From Burkholderia guangdongensis (GTDB taxonomy: Bacteria > Pseudomonadota > Gammaproteobacteria > Burkholderiales > Burkholderiaceae): a DNA stretch of 64,000 nucleotides. Positions 1-7,171 of the stretch are shown here, in pieces. The stretch lies in contig NZ_JACBNX010000021.1 of NCBI RefSeq assembly GCF_013403875.1, positions 31,515 to 95,514 on the forward strand, read 5' to 3'. Each line of letters starts with the position of its first letter. Positions within the stretch are counted from its first letter, which is position 1. The notes beneath the pieces are model-generated. The model ran no database searches and was not told the origin of the DNA. It was given only the letters and a program-made list of their open reading frames with translations. A program made the position numbers and the translations under genes.

Positions 1-627
1 GTGTTTCGCTTCCTGTCCGCTCAGGATGTAGTCGCGTTCGGCGTCGCTCAACAGCTTCTGCTTGCGCGGATGCTGGTAAAGCATCAGCCACAGCACGCTC
101 CAGACGCCGCCCGCGACGCCGACGATCACGAACGCCAGTTGCCATTGCCCATGCAGTAGCGCCCAGACGACGAGCGGCGGCGCGAGCAGCGCGCCGATCG
201 ACGAGCCGATGTTGAACCAGCCGATCGCGACCGAGCGCTCCTTCGCCGGGAACCATTCGCTCGTCGCCTTCACGCCCGCCGGAATGCCGGCCGCCTCGGC
301 CACGCCGAGCAAGCCGCGAAAGAACGCGAGGCTGCGCCAGCCCGTCGCCCACGCGGCCGCCGCGCAGGCCAGCGACCACGCGAGCGCGAACGCCGCGAAG
401 CCGACCTTCGTGCCGGCTGTGTCGAGCAGAAAGCCCGCGACCGGCTGCATGAACGCATAGCAAAGCTGCCACGCGACGACGACGTGCGCGTACTGCTCGG
501 TCGTGATGTGGAGGTCTTTCATCAGCGTCGGCGCCGCGACCGACAACGTGTTCCGCGCGAGGTAGTTGATGATCAGCCCGGCGGCGACCAGACCGACCAT
601 CCACCAGCGGATGCCTTTGAGTTTCAT
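1..627 (-). CDS. MFS hexuronate-type transporter, 3' end beyond the window
   Basis: The reverse strand is open from an ATG at 627 to the first base of the window, giving 209 residues with no stop. The protein begins MKLKGIRWWMVGLVAAG and shows hydrophobic segments typical of the N-terminal half of a major facilitator superfamily carrier of the anion:cation symporter (ExuT-like) group, including an R-N-T-L-S motif after the first membrane span. It lies 34 bases downstream of a uronate dehydrogenase gene on the same strand, which supports hexuronate (galacturonate or glucuronate) uptake as its job. The substrate is inferred from context. The rest of the gene, and probably the later steps of the pathway, are outside the window. 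Confidence 0.85.
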   Translation of the reverse strand, partial: MKLKGIRWWMVGLVAAGLIINYLARNTLSVAAPTLMKDLHITTEQYAHVVVAWQLCYAFMQPVAGFLLDTAGTKVGFAAFALAWSLACAAAAWATGWRSLAFFRGLLGVAEAAGIPAGVKATSEWFPAKERSVAIGWFNIGSSIGALLAPPLVVWALLHGQWQLAFVIVGVAGGVWSVLWLMLYQHPRKQKLLSDAERDYILSGQEAKH

Positions 628-661
628 TGCGATGTCTCCTTGTTGCCTGTCCGGTGATCGA

Positions 662-1501
662 TCAGAAAGCGCGCGCGTCCCGGTGGGGCGGCGCGTCGGT
701 CGGCGCGTCGTCGTCGCGCGTGTAATCGATGCCGGCAAAGCTGCCACCCTGGTAACGCCGGCCGATCGCGTCGAGCGGATTCGGCCCGGCCAGCACGTCG
801 GCCGCGTAGGCCTCCGCGTCCTGCTTCGGTTCGTAGCCCAGACGCTCCGCGCCGCGGTTGTCCCACCAGCCGCGCTTGTTCGCGGACACGCCCCAGACGG
901 TCAGGAACCCGACGTGCTCGACCTCGATGCAGCGGTCGAGGAAATGCAGCAGATCGTCGTGCCCGAACCACGTGCTCAGGTGTCGCGGCTCCGTCGGCCG
1001 CTCGACGCAACTGCCGATGCGCACGCAGATGCTCTCGATCCCGTGCTTGTCCCAGTACATTCTCGCGAGCGCTTCGCCCCACACCTTGCTGAGCCCGTAG
1101 AAGCCGTCCGGACGCGGCGCGCAATCGAGCGTCAGGCGCTCGGTCACCGGATACATGCCGATCGCGTGATTCGAGCTCGCGAACACGATGCGCCGCACGC
1201 CGTTGCGCCGTGCGCCCTCATACACCTCGACGAGCGCGCGCAAGTTGTTGTCGATGATCTCGGGCAGCGGGCGCTCGACGCTCGTGCCCGCGAAGTGGAT
1301 CAGCACGTCGACGCCGTCGAGCAGGCGATCGACCACCGCGGGGTCGCGCAGATCGCCATGCATCACGTCCTCAGCGTCCACCAGCGGAACCAGCGGGGTC
1401 GAGCCTCCAGCCGAGCGCAGCGGGACGCCGCGCGCAACGAACGCTTTGCGAACCACGGCGCCGAGCTGACCGCCGGCGCCACTCAGGGCAATTTTCTTCA
1501 T
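662..1501 (-). CDS. udh: Uronate dehydrogenase (NAD-dependent)
   Basis: A 279-residue short-chain dehydrogenase/epimerase-fold enzyme, the usual length of uronate dehydrogenase, which oxidises galacturonate or glucuronate to the aldarolactone with NAD in the oxidative hexuronate pathway. The N-terminal Rossmann motif is present as G-A-G-G-Q-L-G (residues 8-14), the catalytic Tyr-Lys as Y-G-L-S-K, and the family block F-A-S-S-N-H-A-I-G-M-Y is intact. The start at 1501 is chosen because AAGGA precedes it and the Rossmann strand follows directly; a longer frame reaching 1669 would run through the operator-like site. It precedes the MFS transporter gene and probably shares its transcript. Confidence 0.9.
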   Translation of the reverse strand: MKKIALSGAGGQLGAVVRKAFVARGVPLRSAGGSTPLVPLVDAEDVMHGDLRDPAVVDRLLDGVDVLIHFAGTSVERPLPEIIDNNLRALVEVYEGARRNGVRRIVFASSNHAIGMYPVTERLTLDCAPRPDGFYGLSKVWGEALARMYWDKHGIESICVRIGSCVERPTEPRHLSTWFGHDDLLHFLDRCIEVEHVGFLTVWGVSANKRGWWDNRGAERLGYEPKQDAEAYAADVLAGPNPLDAIGRRYQGGSFAGIDYTRDDDAPTDAPPHRDARAF

Positions 1502-1633
1502 CGGATTCCTTCTCGGGATCGGAACGCCCGTCCCATGCTCGCGCGATGGGGAGCGGACGAGCGTGACTGCGGGACGGGTGGCGAATAATTCGGAAATCGG
1601 GCGCGGCACGTCGTGCGTCGCGCAAGTCATATG

Positions 1634-1774
1634 ATGACGTACTATCTGCCACGAGGCGTCTAATTTCAATCGGGCGTTTACCCGAAGCCAAGGTCGGAAT
1701 TCGTTGGTCTATCACTGGGCACGAGACACTCTGCTCGCTCGATGGACGCACTCTTTTGATATGACGTCGTATCA
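1634..1774. promoter_or_regulatory. Putative operator pair upstream of udh
   Basis: TGATATGACGTCGTATCA at 1757-1774 is an 18-base palindrome with a single mismatched pair, centred on GACGTC. A second, related half-palindrome ATGACGTACTAT occurs at 1634-1645 and matches ATGACGTCGTAT inside the first site at 10 of 12 bases; the two are 127 bases apart. The region lies between udh (transcribed leftwards) and the 3' end of the glutathione transferase gene. The form is like that of GntR/FadR-type uronate regulators, but no such regulator gene is in the window, so the cognate protein is unknown. Confidence 0.5.
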
Positions 1775-1822
1775 CATGGAGGCAAGACATTCCACCGACC
1801 AACGAAAGAAAATCCCTGGACG

Positions 1823-2551
1823 CTATTCGTCCAGCTCCGGGTAATGCCGAAATATTCCCGATTCGTTGAACGGGATGCGCCGATCGGACGCCAGATAGCT
1901 CGCGATGGGCGGATGCCGAGCGACGTTGTCGTGCAGTTCGGTCAGCCCGGCATGCTTCGGCTCGATGCGAGCCATCGCGTTCGGGAACGCGTAGCGCAGC
2001 CCCTCGATCAGCTGGAACATCGACAGATCCACGTAGCTCAGGCAATCGCTCGCCATATACCCGCTGTGGCAAGGGTTCTGCGCGAGCACCCTGCTGAAGT
2101 ACCCCAGGAACTTGGGCAGCCGGTGCTCGACGAAATCCTTCGCACGCATCACAGCCGCCTCCGCCTGCTCTTCGTAATACAGACCGCCGGCGATCGGATG
2201 ATGGGTGTCGTGGACCTCGACGACGAAGTCGGAAACCGTCAACTGAAGTTGATGCGCCCACAGCCGTCCGGCTTCGTCCCGGGGCGCCAGGTCGTGCTCG
2301 GCGCCCAGGAACAGCAGAATGTTCGCGGTTTGCCCGATGATCCGGCCGCCCGCCTTCAGGAACGGCGGCGCGAACGGCAGACATGGCTCCGACGCGCTTT
2401 CCATCACGCGCATCATCGCCGCCACGCCCATGCCTTTGCGCGACGACTGGCGCGCGACGTCCACGTACTCGGCTTCGGCCGCCTCGAGCGCGAGCCGCAC
2501 GAATTCGCCGCGGCCCTGGATGTCGGGCCAGTAATAGAGCTCGTATCCCAT
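1823..2551 (-). CDS. Glutathione S-transferase family protein
   Basis: 242 residues beginning MGYELYYWPDIQGRGE, the sigma/alpha-type glutathione transferase start in which the early Tyr helps activate the glutathione thiol. The thioredoxin-like N-domain contains the expected cis-Pro region (L-P-F-A-P-P-F-L) followed by Q-T-A-N-I-L-L-F-L, the glutathione-binding edge, and the C-terminal half is helical. A GGGAGGG ribosome site precedes the ATG. It is divergent from a MerR regulator at 2719, so it could be under that regulator's control. The substrate cannot be told from sequence; detoxification of an electrophile is the general role. Confidence 0.85.
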   Translation of the reverse strand: MGYELYYWPDIQGRGEFVRLALEAAEAEYVDVARQSSRKGMGVAAMMRVMESASEPCLPFAPPFLKAGGRIIGQTANILLFLGAEHDLAPRDEAGRLWAHQLQLTVSDFVVEVHDTHHPIAGGLYYEEQAEAAVMRAKDFVEHRLPKFLGYFSRVLAQNPCHSGYMASDCLSYVDLSMFQLIEGLRYAFPNAMARIEPKHAGLTELHDNVARHPPIASYLASDRRIPFNESGIFRHYPELDE

Positions 2552-2651
2552 GCTGCCCTCCCGCTTCGGTTCGGATTTCCCACTCCGGAAGAATAGGAAC
2601 GATTCACGAGACGCGCGAGCCGCGTGCGGCGCCGCCGCCCGGACAACCTGT

Positions 2652-2678
2652 ACGTAAACGTTCGCGTTGTGGTATATT
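2652..2678 (+). promoter_or_regulatory. MerR-type promoter with dyad
   Basis: ACGTAAACGTTCGCGT at 2652-2667 is a 16-base palindrome with two mismatched pairs, centred on AACGTT. It is followed five bases later by TATATT (2673-2678), a fair -10 hexamer, 41 bases before the MerR start codon. A dyad placed just upstream of the -10 is the arrangement MerR proteins use, where they act on promoters with long spacers; a convincing -35 hexamer is not visible. Confidence 0.45.
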
Positions 2679-2718
2679 TCGGGCCATTCCGATTCCGGTC
2701 TCGTGGCGCCGCGCCGAC

Positions 2719-3264
2719 ATGTCCTCCGAAGAATCTCCCCTCCTCACGATCCGTGACGCCGCCGAACGCCTGCAGGTGACGCCCCGCACGCTCAAGTACT
2801 ACGAAGAGCTCGGCCTCGTCACGCCGACGCGCAGCGGGGGCCGCTACCGGCTCTACGGCGAGCAGGATCTCGAACGGTTCGCGCGCATCCTGCGGCTGCG
2901 TTCGCTGGGCTTTTCGCTGCAGGGCATCATCGAGATGCTGAAGCGGCCGCTGGAGCCGGTCGGCGACGGGCGCAAAGGCTATTCGGTCGAATCACTGCGG
3001 CAGATCGGCGACGCGCTGGCCCAGCAGATCGACGCGCTGGACGCGCGCATCTCGGCCGTGCGCCGGGAGCTGAAGGAAGCCCGCGCGTTGCGGGACGAGC
3101 TCGGCGACGACCTCGATTACCTGCGGCGCCGCATCGCGGGCGAGAAGGTCGAGAACATGATCGATCAGCGCATCGCGGCGCGCAGGAAGCGGGAAAAGCC
3201 GCGCCGAGACGAAGGCAGCGAACGCAGCGAAGGTGACGAAGGCACCAAAGGCGCCGACGAATGA
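2719..3264 (+). CDS. MerR family transcriptional regulator
   Basis: 181 residues. The N-terminal winged helix-turn-helix is plain (L-T-I-R-D-A-A-E-R-L-Q-V-T-P-R-T-L-K-Y-Y-E, about residues 9-29), followed by the wing (R-Y-R-L-Y) and a long coiled coil of the dimerisation helix (about 80-150). The C-terminus is a short highly charged tail rich in Arg, Glu and Asp, with no cysteine pair for metal sensing, so a metal-responsive role is unlikely. The stop overlaps the next gene's start by four bases (ATGA), so it is translationally coupled to the MFS efflux gene, which it likely regulates. Confidence 0.88.
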   Translation: MSSEESPLLTIRDAAERLQVTPRTLKYYEELGLVTPTRSGGRYRLYGEQDLERFARILRLRSLGFSLQGIIEMLKRPLEPVGDGRKGYSVESLRQIGDALAQQIDALDARISAVRRELKEARALRDELGDDLDYLRRRIAGEKVENMIDQRIAARRKREKPRRDEGSERSEGDEGTKGADE

Positions 3265-4817
3265 GCACGACGCCTTCCCGGCCGCCGGTGTTCGCCGCGG
3301 CGCGCTTCCGTGCGGATTTTTTCCCGTGGGCGATCGCGCTCGCGACGGGAATCGACTACTTCGACAACTCGATGTTCTCGTTCTTCACGAGCTACATCGC
3401 GGGCGGCCTGAACGCATCGCCGGACGAGCTCGTCTGGTCGGCGACCGCGTACGCGGTCGCGTCGGTGCTCGGCATCCTGCAGCAGCAATGGTGGGTCGAG
3501 CGGATCGGCTATCGGCGCTACGTCAGCGGCTGCCTGCTGCTGTTCGCCGCGGGCGCGGTCGCGGCCGCGGCAAGCGAGACGTCGTTCGAACTGGCGCTCG
3601 CGCGCGGGATGCAGGGCTATTTCATCGGCCCGATGATGAGCGCGTCGCGCATTCTGCTGCAGATCAGCTTCACGCCGCAGCAACGCGCCGGCGCGACGCG
3701 CAAGTTCCTGTCGATGATCCTGCTCGGCAGCGCGCTCGCGCCGCTGATCGGCGGCTATCTGGTCGCGCATGCCGACTGGCGCGCGCTGTTCATGTGCAGC
3801 GCGGTCGGCGGCGTCGCGCTCGCGCTGATCGCGTTTCTCGCGGTGCCGTCGTCGGGCCGCGTGCAGCCGGAGAAGCGCGGCGACGCGCATCTGTGGCCCT
3901 ACCTGATCTTCGCGTTCGCGCAGGGCGCGCTGCTGATCGTGATGCAGCAGGTGCGCTTCGAGCTGTTCAGCCGGTCGCCCGGGCTCGTGTTCCTGACCAT
4001 CGCGGGCCTGCTGTCGCTCGGCTGGTTCGTCTGGCATCAATGGCACCATCCGAAGCCGCTGATGCGCCTGCACGCGTTGCGCGAAAAGACGTTCCAGTCC
4101 GGCATCCTGCTGTACATCATGTTCTATTACATGAGCAACGCGCTCGGCTACCTGAGCTCCCGCTTCCTCGAAGGCGGGCTCGGCTATCCGGTCGAGAACG
4201 CGGGCCGGCTGGTCGGCCTCACGTCGCTCGCGTCGCTACTGATGGCGTTCGTCTACTTCCGCGTGTCGGCGCGCGTCACGCACAAGAAATGGATGATCGT
4301 GCCCGGCTTCATGCTGGCCGTGCTGATCTGCGTGTGGATGATCAGCATGCCGCCCGACGTCAGCACGCCGTGGCTCGTTGCGCCGCTCGTGCTGCGCGGC
4401 ATGCTGCTGCTGTTCATCGCGCTGCCGGTCGCGAACGTCACGTTCCGGATCTTCGCGATCGAGGAGTTCCATCACGGCTATCGCTTCAAGAACATCGTGA
4501 AGCAGCTCACCTATTCGTTCTCGACCGCGACGATGATCATCCTCGAGCAGCACCGGCTCGCGCTCCATCAATCGCGCCTCGCGGAATCGGTGAATCCGTA
4601 CAACCCGGTGTTCCAGAACACGTTCGACACGCTGACGCGCGTGTTCGAGGGGCTCGGCCGCACCGCAGGCGAAGCACGTGGGCTCGCGCTCGTCGAAATC
4701 AGCCGCACGGTCGCGCGGCAGGCGAGCTTCCTGAGCGCGCTCGACGGCTACTATTTCGTGATCGGCATCGCGATATGCGGCGGGCTGTTCGCGATCTGGC
4801 AGAAGCAGATCGACTGA
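3261..4817 (+). CDS. MFS transporter, DHA2/EmrB-like
   Basis: 518 residues with about fourteen hydrophobic segments, the size and topology of the drug:proton antiporter-2 family. Family landmarks include the acidic residue and Asn in the first span region (G-I-D-Y-F-D-N-S) and L-G-S-A-L-A-P-L-I-G-G-Y in motif C position of the fifth span. Between spans 11 and 12 there is a long loop (F-E-G-L-G-R-T... region), as usual in EmrB relatives. It overlaps the MerR gene by four bases. Export of a toxic organic compound is inferred; no membrane-fusion partner gene accompanies it. Confidence 0.85.
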   Translation: MSTTPSRPPVFAAARFRADFFPWAIALATGIDYFDNSMFSFFTSYIAGGLNASPDELVWSATAYAVASVLGILQQQWWVERIGYRRYVSGCLLLFAAGAVAAAASETSFELALARGMQGYFIGPMMSASRILLQISFTPQQRAGATRKFLSMILLGSALAPLIGGYLVAHADWRALFMCSAVGGVALALIAFLAVPSSGRVQPEKRGDAHLWPYLIFAFAQGALLIVMQQVRFELFSRSPGLVFLTIAGLLSLGWFVWHQWHHPKPLMRLHALREKTFQSGILLYIMFYYMSNALGYLSSRFLEGGLGYPVENAGRLVGLTSLASLLMAFVYFRVSARVTHKKWMIVPGFMLAVLICVWMISMPPDVSTPWLVAPLVLRGMLLLFIALPVANVTFRIFAIEEFHHGYRFKNIVKQLTYSFSTATMIILEQHRLALHQSRLAESVNPYNPVFQNTFDTLTRVFEGLGRTAGEARGLALVEISRTVARQASFLSALDGYYFVIGIAICGGLFAIWQKQID

Positions 4818-4909
4818 GTGCAGGGCCGCTCTTCGCTGCCATTCTTCGCGCCGTTCATCGCTGCCGGCCGGCGTTCGCGGCCCGGCGCCGCCGTCGCGCG
4901 GCGAGCGCC

Positions 4910-5851
4910 TCAGGTGCCGCTCAGCGCGCGCAACGTTTCTTCGTCGGCGGCAAGCGCCTTCGGAATCGATTGCTGTAGCGATTCGACGCACGTCTTGATC
5001 TTCGCGTCGAGATACTGGCGCGACGCATAGATCGCATACGCGGACAGCCCTTGCAGCCGATGCTCGGGCAGCACGCGCACGAGCGCGCCGCTGCGCAACG
5101 CCGGCAGCGCGGCGGGCGTCGGCAGCGCGCCGATACCGAGATTCTCCTTGAGCGCGGCGGCCAGCGCTTCGGCCACGTTGACCTGAAACACGTTCACCGG
5201 AAATTCGAAAATCTCGCTGCCGTTCGGCCCGTCGAAGCGCCAGTGATCGCGCGGAAACACGGACGTGACGGTCTGCATGCACACGTGATTCGCGAGTTCC
5301 GGTACGCTGCTCGGCACACCGTGCTTGTCCAGATACGACGGCGACGCGCACAGCACGCTGTGCAGCGTGCCGAGCCGGTGCGAGATCAGCGCGGAATCGG
5401 GCAGCGGGGTCGAGCTCAGCTGCAGCGACACGTCGTACCCTTCGTCGAGAAGATCCGGCACGTGCTGGGAGAGCGTCAACTCGACCGTCACCGCCGGATT
5501 GCTCTGCTGGTAGCGGGCAAGCGCCGGCGCCACGTACGTCTGGCCGAAGCTCGCCGTTGCATGCACGCGCAATCGCCCGGAAGGCCGCGCGTGCGCGTCG
5601 GCGGCTTCCGCCTCCGCTTCGCCGATATACGCGAAGATCTGCTCGCAGCGCCGCAGGTAGCGCTCGCCCGCTTCGGTCAGTGCGATGCGGCGCGTCGTCC
5701 GGTTGATCAGGCGGGTGCGCAGATGCGCTTCCAGCGCGCCCACCGCGCGCGACACGTTCGCGGTCGTGACGTTCAGCCGCTCCGCGGCGCCGGTGAAACT
5801 GCCCTCCTCGGCGACGCGCATGAACACCCTCATCGTTTGTAGCGTATCCAA
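4910..5851 (-). CDS. LysR family transcriptional regulator
   Basis: 313 residues with the LysR helix-turn-helix at the N-terminus (G-S-F-T-G-A-A-E-R-L-N-V-T-T-A-N-V-S-R-A-V, about residues 17-37) and a type-2 periplasmic-binding-like effector domain from about residue 90. The start is a TTG at 5851: it gives the standard LysR N-terminus M-D-T-L-Q-T-M and has AGGAAG eight bases upstream, whereas the next ATG (5833) would trim the first helix. It faces the MFS gene tail to tail with 92 bases between. No neighbouring divergent target is present, so its regulon is unknown. Confidence 0.88.
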   Translation of the reverse strand: MDTLQTMRVFMRVAEEGSFTGAAERLNVTTANVSRAVGALEAHLRTRLINRTTRRIALTEAGERYLRRCEQIFAYIGEAEAEAADAHARPSGRLRVHATASFGQTYVAPALARYQQSNPAVTVELTLSQHVPDLLDEGYDVSLQLSSTPLPDSALISHRLGTLHSVLCASPSYLDKHGVPSSVPELANHVCMQTVTSVFPRDHWRFDGPNGSEIFEFPVNVFQVNVAEALAAALKENLGIGALPTPAALPALRSGALVRVLPEHRLQGLSAYAIYASRQYLDAKIKTCVESLQQSIPKALAADEETLRALSGT

Positions 5852-5919
5852 CGGTGTCTTCCTGATTCAGCGCGGCAGGCTGGACAACGTCGGCCGCGCG
5901 CGGACGTCGCGTCGGACGC

Positions 5920-6153
5920 TCACTCGCTCTTTTCGGGTTGCGGTGTGTCCGATTGCTGCGGCTCCGGTTGCTGATGCTCCGACAACTGCGACTCCGGTTG
6001 CTGCGCTTCAGGCTGCCGCACCTCAAGCTGCTGCGTCTCAGGCTGTTGCGCTTCCGGTTGCTGCACCTCAAGCTGCTGCGCCTCAGGCTGCTGCGCTTCG
6101 AGTTGCTGTGCTTCGGGTTGCTGCGCCTCAGACTTCTGCGCTTCCGGTTGCTG
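5920..6153 (-). repeat. 15-base coding repeats, C-terminal tail of ProQ-like gene
   Basis: Imperfect tandem array of 15-base units coding for QQPEA, QQLEA, QQPET and QQLEV variants, running to the stop codon. Near-identical units suggest copy number changes by slippage between strains while the frame is kept. Confidence 0.8.
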
Positions 6154-6822
6154 CGCCGGCGCTTGCGACGCCGCCTTCGCCGGACGGCGCGCCTTCAGCT
6201 GTCGCGCACGCGCCGCATCGGCCGCCGTCACCCGCCCCGCCTCGTTGCCCTGCAGATCGACGCGAACCGCGCCCTCGACGAGACACGACCAGTAGCGATA
6301 CCCGCGGCACCACGTCGCGATCGCCTCGCGCAGTTCGGCATCGTCGAGCCCGAGCGTCTGCGCTTGCGCGGCGAGATCGTCCCAGATACCAACCTTGAGC
6401 GGCAGCTTCGGCGCCGGATTCTTCGGGAATGCCTGCGGGAACCGCTTCTGGAGCCTGGAGATCGCGAGCACGACGGGTTCGACGGGCGTCGACGGCTTGC
6501 CCTTTGCCTGCGCGTTCGGGCGAGCCTGCGCCTGCTTCGCGCCGCGCTCGTTCTTCACATTGCGTTCGTTCTGCCCGCCGCGTTCGCCCTTCGCATTGCG
6601 TTCGTTCTGCCCGCCGCGTTCACCCTTCGCGTTGCGCTCGTTCTGCGCACCGCGTTCGCCCTTCGCGTTGCGCTCGTTCTGCGCACCGCGTTCGTCCTTC
6701 GCGTTGCGCTCGTTCTGCGCACCGCGTTCGCCCTTCGCGTTACGCTCGTTCTTCGCGTTACGCTCGCTCTTCGCCTTCGCTGCAAGTTGTTCACGCAGCT
6801 GGGCAAGTTGTTCAAAACCCAT
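5920..6822 (-). CDS. ProQ/FinO family RNA chaperone with repeat tails
   Basis: 300 residues in three parts. Residues 25-96 are six copies of a 12-residue charged unit related to NERNAKGERGAQ. Residues about 113-213 form the ProQ/FinO RNA-binding domain, with P-K-L-P-L-K-V-G-I, the helix G-L-D-D-A-E-L-R-E-A-I, and Y-R-Y-W followed by R-V-D-L-Q-G-N. From about residue 224 the protein is a Gln/Pro/Glu-rich tail of five-residue units (QQPEA, QQLEV). Known ProQ proteins bind structured small RNAs and mRNA 3' ends; here the core domain is normal and the tails look disordered. The basic-acidic N-tail could aid RNA contact. Its promoter should lie in 6823-7171. Confidence 0.88.
   Translation of the reverse strand: MGFEQLAQLREQLAAKAKSERNAKNERNAKGERGAQNERNAKDERGAQNERNAKGERGAQNERNAKGERGGQNERNAKGERGGQNERNVKNERGAKQAQARPNAQAKGKPSTPVEPVVLAISRLQKRFPQAFPKNPAPKLPLKVGIWDDLAAQAQTLGLDDAELREAIATWCRGYRYWSCLVEGAVRVDLQGNEAGRVTAADAARARQLKARRPAKAASQAPAQQPEAQKSEAQQPEAQQLEAQQPEAQQLEVQQPEAQQPETQQLEVRQPEAQQPESQLSEHQQPEPQQSDTPQPEKSE
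6535..6750 (-). repeat. 36-base coding repeats, N-terminal tail of ProQ-like gene
   Basis: Six tandem 36-base units coding for a 12-residue motif (NERNAKGERGAQ, with D, G and V variants). Units are close to identical at DNA level, so this is a coding variable-number tandem repeat rather than a spacer-containing array. Confidence 0.85.
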
Positions 6823-7171
6823 AATTTCGATCCATCAGGAATATGACGCGCTTCAACGGCGATGCGCGGTTCGTCACGCGGCGGAAAGCGCGAGTCGACA
6901 CCACGCACCGCGAATGAATTCGTCGCGCGATACCCGTCTCCCGGACGGACGCATGCGCAAAAGGCCAAATCTTGACACCGCCGCGCAGACCGCGTCAATC
7001 CTCGAAGCGGTTCCAGACGGCGCGCCGATCCGTCGAATTTCGGCGGCGATATGGCACCCAAAGCACGCGCGCATCCGCGCGGCGCAGGCGCCATCGTAAC
7101 CGAAACGCATTCCGCCCCTCGGCCCAGCGGCTCGCGGACGGTCGCCGCGCAGCCAAACGAAGCCTGACGCG
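6823..7171. other. Intergenic region between pyc and the ProQ-like gene
   Basis: 349 bases between the stop of pyc and the start of the ProQ-like gene, both on the reverse strand. It must hold the ProQ-gene promoter. I see no convincing hairpin with T-tract after pyc and no protein-coding frame that looks real. Confidence 0.5.

Noticed and set aside
3233..4978. A 581-codon forward frame overlapping the MFS efflux gene
   Set aside because: Arg/Ala-rich shadow frame with no hydrophobic spans or motifs; the overlapping frame encodes a complete MFS protein.
6535..6750. Regular 36-base repeats as a CRISPR array
   Set aside because: The units are head to tail with no unique spacers and keep an open reading frame inside the ProQ-like gene.
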